12,985 nucleotides of DNA from contig JADGJL010000842.1 in NCBI GenBank assembly GCA_027600665.1, positions 1-12,985 of the forward strand, written 5' to 3'. The position numbers were made by a program, and so were the translations under genes. Below the pieces are notes generated by a model. That model had not been told where the DNA came from. It saw only the letters and a list, made by a program, of their open reading frames with translations, and did no database searches. Origin of the DNA: Irineochytrium annulatum. Lineage: Eukaryota; Chytridiomycota; Chytridiomycetes; Chytridiales; Chytridiaceae. Positions 1-8,039 of the stretch are shown here, one piece after another; the first letter of the stretch is position 1, and every line of letters begins with the position of its first letter.

Positions 1-21
1 TTTTTTTTTTTTTTTTTTTTT
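1..21. repeat. Poly-T run at window edge
   Basis: An uninterrupted run of 21 T opens the window. It is followed by G/T-rich sequence that shows no telomeric repeat unit. It may be a contig end, a homopolymer artefact or a genuine poly(dA:dT) tract; the sequence alone cannot tell. Confidence 0.8.
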
Positions 22-122
22 GGGTGTTTTGGGGGTCAGTCATTCCATTTAGTAATCCCGCCCGGAATATGATAGGGAATCCAGCGGAGACGAACCACAA
101 ACTAAAGGAAGTGATTTCACAC

Positions 123-519
123 CTTTATTCTTTGACACAGTATCGTAAACTTCTTGAGGGGCTCGTTCGATAGGAAGTGTATCCGCTCGACCATTCGCAT
201 TCGCTCCGCCTCTCTATCTTTAATCTGAGTCAGCACAGAGGCATCCGGCAACAGTCCTCATGAACCATTCAACGTTGCCGCGACACGAGACAAATATTCG
301 CCTTGCGACTCAGCGAACGATTTGAGAATTGAAGCCATTTTTAGTGCCTTCTTCCGCGTCTTATCCTGATTCCGAATGTAACCCTCCAGCGTCTCCCTAA
401 AGGCGTGAACTAAATAAAAAAGGTTGGGATCATGAATCCCACCTCAATTGTCCCAAGCTTTTCTCAGCTGCCTTAACATGGTTCACGGTCTCCGCGTTCG
501 ATATCGATGGGGTGGCCAT
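123..519 (-). CDS. CIBAR (FAM92)-like BAR-domain protein, 5' part, interrupted by an in-frame TGA
   Basis: The minus-strand ATG at 519-517 opens exon 1 (519-443). A canonical 46-nt GT-AG intron (442-397) leads in phase to exon 2 (396-123), which ends at a possible GTGTGA donor. The first 71 residues are helical and charged. From memory they align almost without gaps to the start of animal CIBAR1/FAM92A: an EK..G.L block, then Y.R, then R.KA, then I/L...F/Y-A. A second block, VER followed nine residues later by EPLK, also matches that family. Known family role: BAR-domain membrane binding near the ciliary base, with Chibby. An in-frame TGA at 260-258 separates the two blocks, and the spacing between them is about 12 residues too long. 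This could be an unresolved intron, a sequencing error or a decaying gene. The 3' part is not found before the window edge. The start lies 83 nt from the divergent V-ATPase start. A different BAR-type family remains possible. Confidence 0.5.
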
Positions 520-602
520 TTGGCGGGGTTGGCGGTGTTGATCTTTTGTGGGCGTCAATTTTTCGATCGCGAGTTCCCTTCACTCGATACGCAGCCGCCA
601 GC

Positions 603-3600
603 ATGGGCAACCTATGGCGCTCCGAGGAGATGTCGCTTGTGCAGGTGAGCCAATGACGGCCTCGACCGTGATCGCGGTATCTAAGATGATATGCAGCTCT
701 ACATCCCCATGGAAATCAGTCAGCAGACCGTCTCTGAGCTCGGGGAGCTCGGATTAATCCAATTCCGCGATGTTTGCCTCAGAACTAGTTGTAAAAATGG
801 CTCACTATTATAGCTGAACACGGACGTTAATGCGTTTCAGCGTACTTTTGTCAATGAAATCCGCAGGCTGGACGACATGGAGAGGAAGCTGCGTAAGAGC
901 GCAACAATATCCCCGCAGTCGTTTCTAACAATTTGGAAAATAGGATTCCTGAAGCTGCAGACGGAAAAAGAGGGCATTCCCATAAAAGATGCCGCGTCCC
1001 TGCCGCAACGCGGTCGTAGTCACCAGGAGATCGACGAGCTGGAGGAGAAACTGTCGCAGCACGACAACCGCATTCAGCAGATGAACACGTCGCAGGAGAC
1101 GCTGAACAAGCGGTACCTTGAGCTTTCCGAGCTGTCTCATGTCCTGACGGAGCTCTCGGTCTTCTTCAAGAACGTAAGTATATAAGTGTTTGGTTGCACT
1201 CGGTGGCGCAAAGGTTTAATGAATGGACCACAAGGCGGATAATCGTGCGGACGACGGATTCGGCGGCGCGTTCCAAGAGGATGCCAGTTTATTGGAGGCC
1301 ACCCGCCAGGAGGCCGAGGCGAACGAGGAGGGCAGATCTGGAGCCTCCGCCAAACTTGGGTTGGTCAGCCACCGCATCATTACATGCTCACTAGTATACA
1401 TAGCTTTGTCTCCGGCGTCATTGCTCGCGCTCGGATGGGCACGTTCGAGCGCATCCTCTTCAGGGCCCTGCGCGGGAACCTATTCATGAAGAACGCCGAG
1501 ATTGAGGAGGCTATTCGTGACCCGGCCACTGGGGAGCTTGTGCAGAAGAACGTGTTTATGATCTTTGCTCACGGGAAGGAAATTCTTGCGAAGATTAAGA
1601 AGATTTGCGAGAGCATGGGTGCCACGATTTACTCGGTGGATGAGCGCGAGGACAAGCGCCAGAAGGACATCGATGAGGTCCACTCGAGGATCGCGGACTT
1701 GAAGAACATCCTTGACAACACCACGCATCAACGTCGCGCGGAGCTTCAGCACGCCGCCGACCAGATCGAGGCGTGGTCGACCATTATAAAGAAGGAGAAA
1801 GCCGTGTACTACACGATGAACTTGTTCAACTACGACCAGAGCAGGAAGGCCCTGATCGCTGAGGGTTGGTGTCCCACGAGCTCCCAGAACGCGATCCGGT
1901 ACGCCCTGAGGACCGTTACAGAGCGGACGGGTTCGACTATCTCGCCGCTGTTGAGCGAGATGCGGACCGTTAAGACGCCGCCGACTTACCACAAGACCAA
2001 CAAGATCACGTCGGCTTTTCAAGAGATTGTCGACTCGTACGGTATGGCATCGTACCGCGAGGTCAACCCCGGTATCTTCACGGTTATTACGTTCCCTTTC
2101 CTGTTCGCCGTCATGTTCGGTGACTTTGGGCACGGCATCCTCGTGTCGGCTTTTGCTGGGTGGATGTGCTATAACGAGAAAAAACTCGGGGCCAAGAAAT
2201 GGGGGGAGGTTTGTTCTCCATATAAGAGGTGGTCTATTAACAAATATATAGATTTGGGCGACTTTCTTCGGAGGGAGATATATTATCCTGCTGATGGGCC
2301 TGTTTTCCATTTACACTGGCTTGATTTACAACGACATCTTCTCAAAGAATACGAACCTTTTCGGCACCGGCTGGGTCTTCTCACACGACACGCACTCCGG
2401 GAAGTGGATTGGACGCAAGACCCACACCTACGCGTTCGGTGTGGACCCTGTAAGGCGTTTCGTTGCTTCGCACTCGAATATGACAATAACTACCTCTAAT
2501 AAAGGGGTGGCACGGCACTGAGAACCAGCTCCTGTTCTCGAACTCGTACAAGATGAAGATGGGCATCGTCCTCGGTGTCATCCACATGATCTTCGGCATT
2601 TCGTTGAACATTGTGAACCACATCCACTTCAAGAAGCCGATCAACATCTTGGCCGAGACCGTCCCCCAGCTTCTGTACATGATCAGTATCTTCGGCTACC
2701 TTGTGATCATGATTCTTTACAAATGGTCCATCGACTGGCCCAACCCGTCCGAGGCGCCCGTTCTCCTGAACACGCTCATTTACATGTTCTTGGCTCCCGG
2801 GACGGTCGAAGACCCTTTGTACCGCGGACAGGTTCGAGATGGAACGGTTTCATGGCTCTAATTTTTTCTAAGGGCGGGTTGCAAGTCTTCCTTGTTTTGC
2901 TTGCGGTGTTGTGTATTCCGTGGATGCTGTTGATGAAACCTATGTTGCTCTTGAGGGAGCACAATCAACATCGCGATAAAGGTTACTCGAACCTTTCGCA
3001 CGAGAACCTTGCCCGAGAGGCTTCTCTGGAAATCGACCGGTCCGCTGTTGTCTCTGCCCCGACCCAAGGCGGGCATGAGGAAATGAGCCAAGAGGAGGTA
3101 CATCTTTTGTCAATGTCAACATTTACTTCATGATTGTGTGTGTCTATGTGTCTTCTTGCACTTTGTATTTATGCGTTGCGCCGTTAGCGGCATCACGTTT
3201 AAGTGTGGCACTGACGTCAATTTTTAGCACTTCGACTTTAGTGAAGTCATGATTCACCAAGTTATCCACACGATCGAGTTCTGCCTGAACGGAATCTCGA
3301 ACACTGCTTCTTACCTCCGTTTGTGGGCGTTGTCGCTCGCGCATGCTCGTAAGTAACCGCTATGTATGTGAGGAAAGCTAAAGCATTGTTCCCTTCAAGA
3401 ACTCTCGGAGGTTTTGTGGGATATGGTGATGGCAAACTCTATGGCTGTCACCGGATTCCTCAGTCCCATTGCGATCGTCATCGGCTTCGGCATGTGGTTC
3501 TCGTTGACCGTCTTCATTCTCCTCGTTATGGAGGGCCTTTCAGCGTTCCTTCATGCTCTTCGTCTGCACTGGTGAGCATTCATGCAAACTATTATTGCGG

Positions 3601-3771
3601 TCCGTTTTATTAATATTTGATTTCCAGGGTCGAGTTCCAGGGCAAGTTCTACGAGGGTGCCGGCAGGAAATGTAAGGCTTTACCGCTCCTGCAGTAATTA
3701 ATGCTAACTGTTTATTTGCAGTTGAGCCTTTCAGCTTTGTCATCCTGCTGCAAGAGTCGGAGGCCGAGTAG
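603..3771 (+). CDS. VPH1: V-type proton ATPase subunit a (Vph1/Stv1 family), 13 exons
   Basis: Membrane subunit of the V0 sector that carries protons from the cytosolic half-channel to the c-ring, acidifying vacuole, Golgi and endosomes. Exons: 603-644, 697-771, 814-892, 944-1173, 1235-1359, 1404-2208, 2252-2449, 2505-2831, 2873-3097, 3228-3348, 3400-3571, 3628-3671, 3722-3771. They splice in frame to 830 aa, the usual family length. The N-terminus has the hallmark [14 protein letters not shown] and [15 protein letters not shown], followed by a coiled-coil cytosolic domain to about residue 400. Membrane segments start near 409 ([17 protein letters not shown]). The two arginines essential for proton transfer in yeast Vph1 are present: R733 in [16 protein letters not shown] and R797 in LHALRLHW. 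Twelve introns of 41-130 nt all end in AG; four have GTT donors (772, 1360, 2209, 2832). The second donor, GTTTGC, is weak, but the protein join is exact. Vph1 and Stv1 isoforms cannot be told apart here. Profilin follows 139 nt downstream on the same strand. Confidence 0.97.
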
Positions 3772-3910
3772 AGCATTTATTTCATCAAACATTATGGCGT
3801 TGGGTAATATGTGGAGGGAAGTTAGAACGTAGAGTCGAGTTGGCAAGCCAATCGCGAAAAAATCCGTCCATTCAATTTCGAGTTCATTCTTGCATTCCCC
3901 ATTATAAGAG

Positions 3911-4725
3911 ATGTCGTGGCAAAGGTGACTAGCAGCATCGCTCGGGGCGTGATCTAATCCTCGCATCCTCCGCATCGTCGTGCAGTTACGTTGACCAGGT
4001 ATGTGCTTCGGTTGGGAGGCGTCGATCGGCGATAACCGGACTGACCTCCCATGTTCAACCATTCAGAACCTCGTCGGAACCGGCAAGGTACAGTCCGTCT
4101 CTCGTATGGGCTGCTGTGGCCGGGTACTGACGCGAGCATGCAGATCAGCAAGGCTGCCATTCACGGTCACGATGGATCTCTCTGGGCGACGTCGAAGGGC
4201 TTCAGCGTGAGTTGGAATCAATTCGAGCGCATGCCAACGCATGGAAACACCCGGGAAACTCGCGGACTGACCAGTGGTCTATATCCCCAATAGGTGAACC
4301 CGACGGAAGTGCAGAACCTCAACAAAGCATTCAAGGACGCCTCCGGGATTCGCGCCGGCGGTCTGCACATTTCCGGCGTCAAGTACTTCACTCTGCGCGC
4401 GGATGACCGCAGTATCTACGCGAAACAGGTGCTTAATTACAATTGGCGCCTTTTTTGTTTTGAGGATATCGTTGCGGTCTCTACTTGGATGTGTCTGACT
4501 TGTTGACCGCAGGGAGCTGGCGGTGTGGTTTGTGTCAAGACAAAGCAGGCTGTTCTCATCGGGGTCTACGCTGATCCGATTCAGCCGGGCGAGGCGACCA
4601 AGGTTGTTGAAGCGTTGGCCGATTATCTCATTAGTGTGAACTATGTGAGTTTTTTTTGTTTTTTTTTTTGCATTTTGGTTCTATGCAGGGGATGATGAAA
4701 ATTAATGCTTGGCCTTAACTAGTAA
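3911..4725 (+). CDS. Profilin, 7 exons including micro-exons
   Basis: Small cytosolic actin-monomer and poly-proline binding protein that promotes ADP/ATP exchange on G-actin and feeds formins. Exons: 3911-3924, 3986-3998, 4067-4087, 4144-4206, 4294-4428, 4513-4644, and a stop-only exon at 4723-4725. The product starts MSWQSYVDQ and ends in VNY at residue 126, exactly the length of budding-yeast profilin. W3, Y6 and W30 of the aromatic poly-proline site are present. The core contains [13 protein letters not shown] and the C-terminal helix AIQPGEAT-type block (here [19 protein letters not shown]). The first 16 codons are spread over three exons of 14, 13 and 21 nt. After TAT at 4644 a GTGAGT donor follows. 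An acceptor at 4722 puts TAA directly next, giving 126 aa. A stronger-looking acceptor at 4688 would instead add nine residues and stop at 4718. Splice support comes from protein identity; the final junction is uncertain. Confidence 0.95.
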
Positions 4726-4804
4726 ACCGCTGGACCTCATTGTCTTTGCGGGGTTCGGGGAATCATGTTGTCGTTGTTGAGCAATTACGTTTGAATTGAC
4801 TTTA

Positions 4805-6291
4805 TCAAACATCATCCCTTTTCTCCTCCGTGTCGACCCTGACGTAACTTAAGTCCACTGCTGCTTCCCGTGGGGGTACTGGTGGCGCGTTATCTGGTAA
4901 CCCGTACAAATGTGTTGCTACAGGACGAAGAGGGTTAGTGTGCCGGAAAGCAACATGCCAGGGCATCTTACCGTAGAGCACAACCCCCGCCCCAACCGAG
5001 AAAAGAAAGGTGATTTTGAAATCGAACAGCCAAACGGAAGCTAGCGCGGACAAAATAATAGATATAGATGTTGCGAATCCTTTGAGGATGTTATCCGCAT
5101 ACTGATGGAGGGATTTAGATCTTGTGGCCAGCACCGGATGGACGCATACCTTCACCACCATGGCAACAATAAGGCCCCCAAATGCTTGACACGCAATAGC
5201 CCCACACGTCCACACCGTGTACCCCTGGAAGAACCCATCCGCGTAGATTTTAGAGCCGTCCATCCAAATGACCGTTATGAAAACGGCGGGTATTAAGCTG
5301 AAGAAGCTAAACGGGGTCGTGAGCTTTTCATGCGGAACGAGGCAATGCAATGCAAATGCATACCTCATCTGGATATTCCGCAACCAAAGGGACGCCTGCG
5401 ACCCCTTCAGCACCTTCTCAAACCTTCGCGCGTTAAAAAGGAAACTTTCCCCCCCCCCCAAAAAAAAAGGGTCGCCACGAACCATACACCCGCTAGTCCC
5501 GACAAACAACACGCGATGCCCACCGCCATCAGCCCGATAAACGACGACTTGTCGTCCTCCTCCTCCTCCGCAGGATCCTTCTTCTTCGTACCCGGGTCAT
5601 TCGACAGCTGCACCAACGCCACCCCCGTCGTCAGGAGAAAGAGTGACCCCCATTTCAGATTCGTCAGCGTCTTCTTCAACATCCAGACGGAGAAGAGCGC
5701 GGTCGTGAGGATCTTGAGCTGGTAGGTAACTTGGAATGTCGCCGGGTCCAGATTCGCCACCGCCAGGTATTGGAGATTATTTTGGAAAACGTCTGAGAAC
5801 GGGAAAGGGGACGCCGGGTGTTAAAAAAAAAAGATCCCGGACAAGGAGCACACAAAATCGGGGTGCTCCCAAGTCTTTCAACAACAACAACACTTGCATA
5901 ATGCCGCAGGCACCATCATCTTCACGTAGTCCGAGTCCTTCCCGAATAGATCGTTCATGAGCTTCCCGAACGTGACCCGCTGGGTTTTGGACTCCTCGTT
6001 GATGTAGACGAGCACGCAGACGATCAGCTTCACGACCTCAGACGAGACGACGGCCGTGGACGCGAGGTACTTCGGGTATCCTTCCGGCACCTTCCGGCTG
6101 TACTTCATCACGATCACGAGCATGCAGTTCTGTTTCGGAGGGTTGAGATCAGCGAGGTGTGTTGCGTATGTAAGCGGGGCCCCCATCCCATCTTCCCAGG
6201 AGATGGACCTCACCTGGACGACCAGCGTCACCAGGCTGATGTAGCTCAGCGGGATGCCGAAGAGCATGTTCGCGGTCCGCGGGTCGGGCAT
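4805..6291 (-). CDS. UDP-sugar (UDP-GlcNAc/UDP-Gal) transporter, SLC35A family, 7 exons
   Basis: Multi-pass Golgi/ER antiporter that exchanges cytosolic UDP-sugar for lumenal UMP to feed glycosylation. Exons in coding order: 6291-6214, 6129-5898, 5792-5483, 5423-5364, 5306-5150, 5101-4972, 4917-4805; product 359 aa. Family signatures (nucleotide-sugar transporter, SLC35A2/A3 type): [18 protein letters not shown] near residue 40, [62 protein letters not shown] and [16 protein letters not shown]. About ten membrane helices are expected. An acidic/lysine loop ([16 protein letters not shown]) and a proline-rich cytosolic tail are lineage-specific. The second intron is GC-AG (5897-5793). The third (5482-5424) contains a G11 run on the coding strand. 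Start: [12 protein letters not shown] at 6291 is preferred; in-frame ATGs at 6309 and 6423 would add 6 or 44 residues. The stop TGA is followed at once by TAA. The exact sugar cannot be read from sequence. The 3' end converges on profilin with a 79-nt gap. Confidence 0.95.
5793..5897 (-). other. GC-AG intron in the SLC35A transporter gene
   Basis: The donor reads GCAAGT immediately after TTAT, and the acceptor TTCTCAG leads into ACGTTTTCC. Only this join restores the conserved string [19 protein letters not shown]. No nearby GT donor keeps the frame. GCAAGT is the usual consensus of the rare GC-AG class spliced by the major spliceosome. The intron is 105 nt, the longest in this gene. Confidence 0.85.
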
Positions 6292-6789
6292 CGTCGACAA
6301 TAACTTCATAAGGCGAGAGAGGGAGAGCAGAGGGAGCAGGAGCCCTCTGATGCGTTCCGATGCCCCGATGCGCTCGAATGCAGATGCCCGGATGGGAGAC
6401 CAATGGCCCCTGGTGCGTTCCAATCAAGCGCGCGACGCGATGGAAGGTGCCCTTCTGGAAGATCGTGCCGTGCGTGGGTGTTACAAGCTCGCTTTCCGAA
6501 GAACCTTTTTACGCCGAAGGTTATTGCCGGTCAGTCATCGTGATATATTGAATTCCAAGACGCGTAAATCACGAGATCGTTTGCAACTCGCATATATAAA
6601 GAACATATATAATAAATTGGCTAATTACAATCCGAAGGATTCCCCCCACCTTTTCAACCCCAATTCATACAGGTCGCCACCACCATAACTAACGCGACGT
6701 GAGCTGGAATACGTAACACTTCAGGGCAGAATTGTGTGTGAAGCAAGAAATCAGACAGCAGCCTTCTTTCTCGTCGGCAGGACGGGATC
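6292..6789. promoter_or_regulatory. Divergent upstream region between SLC35A transporter and Sec66
   Basis: These 498 nt separate two genes transcribed away from each other, so both promoters should lie here. An A/T-rich island holds TATATAAA at 6593-6600 and TATATAATA at 6606-6614. An ATTGG at 6616-6620 is a CCAAT box read on the minus strand. Whether these elements are used is unknown. The part 6292-6423 stays open in frame with the transporter and could be a 5' extension. It contains imperfect GATGC-rich short repeats around 6347-6390. No other gene is seen. Confidence 0.4.
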
Positions 6790-7960
6790 ATGAGCGAACT
6801 CGTGTACGGCTCCATCGGTGTCCTCAGCTTGGCCATCCTCATCCTCCGGATCCGATCATCATCCAATGTACGCTCGGCTGCCCTTCCCCATTGCCCCATG
6901 GTCGTGCTCGTCGCAACTAACGCCCCGAATCTCCCAGTCCCAACAGACAAAGTCATCCGGCACGGCGCCCTACTTCCCGCCGCATCTCCAGAAGGCGCAG
7001 TATGAGGAGCTCGCGGAGATGTACTCGCCCGAGGACGAGTACGGGAGCAAGATCTTGACGAGCGCGTTGCTCCGGAGGGCCATGGTGGACGTGCAGCGGA
7101 TCTGGCAGATCAGGGAGGAGAAGCCGCCGCTGCAGAACCTCGTGCGATCGGGCGTGTTGGGGGAGGACATGATGGAGAAGATCACGCTCGCGGAGAAGGA
7201 GTTGGAGGTCGAGATTCATGAGGTAGGTGTTGCTGTTGAGCAATGAGTAGGAGGAAGAGTAATAGTGGGAATACGGATGCGGGTTAGAGTACGGTGGGGT
7301 GGGCTAGACAGTAGAAGTAGAGGGTAGTTGCACAGGTGATAATGCCCTCTATCATTCAAACCTGGCGCGAAGCGCGCTTCCCCTCCTACCATCCGACTTT
7401 CTTACTCCGGACACGACATATGCCATCGATTTACAATCAAGCCTCTACCGTTCGACCGACGCGCGAAGCGCGTGATTTTTTCTTGTCAACCCAACTTTTA
7501 GACTATACCCCATGGAACTTATCCCAATTCCTCTATTCCAAACCTTCATACTGCCTCATTTTTCCTAATCCCAACCACATTCAACCTCGAATTCTTTGCT
7601 TGTTGCCTGATATCAAAACGCCGAGCTAATGCATCATTCGCACCTCTTTCTCTTTTTTTCTTTTAGCTTATGGAGGAGGCGGAACTGTACAAGGCGGGAT
7701 GGGGAAAGAACATCTTCCAGGAGGCGTCGACCTTCATGCAGCAGCAGGCGAATTTGGCCCAGCAGCAGGCTCAAGCTGCCGCCGTGGCCGCGCAGCAAGG
7801 CGGCGGTGCGCCCGCGACGTCGCCCGCAGCTGCCACGAACGCCCTGACGGAGGAGGAGAAGGAGGAGCGGGCGCGGAAGGCGGCCGAGGAACTTTTGGCT
7901 GAGGAAGAGAAAGAGAGAAAGTCCAAGTCCGGTGGGGGCAAGAAGAAGAAGGGAAAATAG
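6790..7960 (+). CDS. SEC66: Sec66/Sec71-type subunit of the Sec62/63 ER translocon, 3 exons
   Basis: Fungal accessory subunit of the Sec62/Sec63 complex, which drives post-translational import of precursors through the Sec61 channel. Exons: 6790-6867, 6938-7222, 7667-7960; product 218 aa (yeast Sec66/Sec71 is 206 aa). The N-terminus MSELVYGSIGVLSLAILILRI gives a single membrane anchor at about residues 5-21. The cytosolic domain carries the family-like stretch PYFPPHLQKAQYEELAEMYSP, then SALLRRAMVDVQRIWQIREEKPPLQNL. The last exon begins LMEEAELYKAGWGKNIFQEA, followed by a glutamine/alanine-rich helix, an acidic EEEKEERARKAAEE segment and a basic KKKKGK end. The first intron is 70 nt. The second is 444 nt, by far the longest in the window. 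The stop TAG converges on LRRC71 with a 79-nt gap. Identification is by remembered family pattern, and the domain order fits. Confidence 0.9.
7365..7376 (+). repeat. GCGCGAAGCGCG repeat, copy 1
   Basis: An exact 12-nt word inside the long SEC66 intron. It can fold as a short GCGC stem with a GAA loop. An identical copy begins 96 nt downstream. Confidence 0.75.
7461..7472 (+). repeat. GCGCGAAGCGCG repeat, copy 2
   Basis: Identical to the copy at 7365-7376 and with the same folding potential. The flanks differ, so this is not simply part of a longer tandem duplication. Confidence 0.75.
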
Positions 7961-8039
7961 AGGATCTGCAAGAGTTCGTGTTGTTTCTAATAATAATTGC
8001 CATGATATGACGAGCTTGCTGTTTTAGTTCTATCTTTAC

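Larger units (their letters stand above)
7223..7666 (+). other. Long second intron of SEC66 (444 nt)
   Basis: It runs from a GTAGGT donor to an acceptor preceded by a pyrimidine tract ending CTTTTAG. It is more than three times longer than any other intron placed in the window. The first 120 nt are G/A-rich and the second half is pyrimidine-rich. It contains two copies of a 12-nt GC-rich hairpin-forming word (see the repeat entries). I found no convincing coding exon, tRNA or snoRNA box pair inside it. The open stretch 7336-7629 shows no protein-like character. Confidence 0.8.

Noticed and set aside
1..60. Telomere end suggested by the T/G-rich start.
   Set aside because: There is no repeated TTAGGG-like unit; it is a poly-T run followed by irregular sequence.
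1480..2310. 276-aa open frame on the minus strand.
   Set aside because: It lies antisense to the conserved large exon of V-ATPase subunit a and has no protein-like features; it is a shadow of GC-rich coding sequence.
3712..4062. 116-aa minus-strand open frame over the V-ATPase/profilin junction.
   Set aside because: It overlaps the last V-ATPase exon and the first profilin exons, and shows no family motif.
258..4807. Possible reassignment of TGA to an amino acid: TGA interrupts the CIBAR-like frame (258-260), TGA precedes an open LRRC71 5' extension, and the transporter's TGA stop is directly followed by TAA; all other stops are TAA or TAG.
   Set aside because: None of the roughly 2,600 codons in the confidently joined exons is TGA, and every conserved tryptophan I can place uses TGG. 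A rarely used stop plus one damaged gene explains the pattern better.
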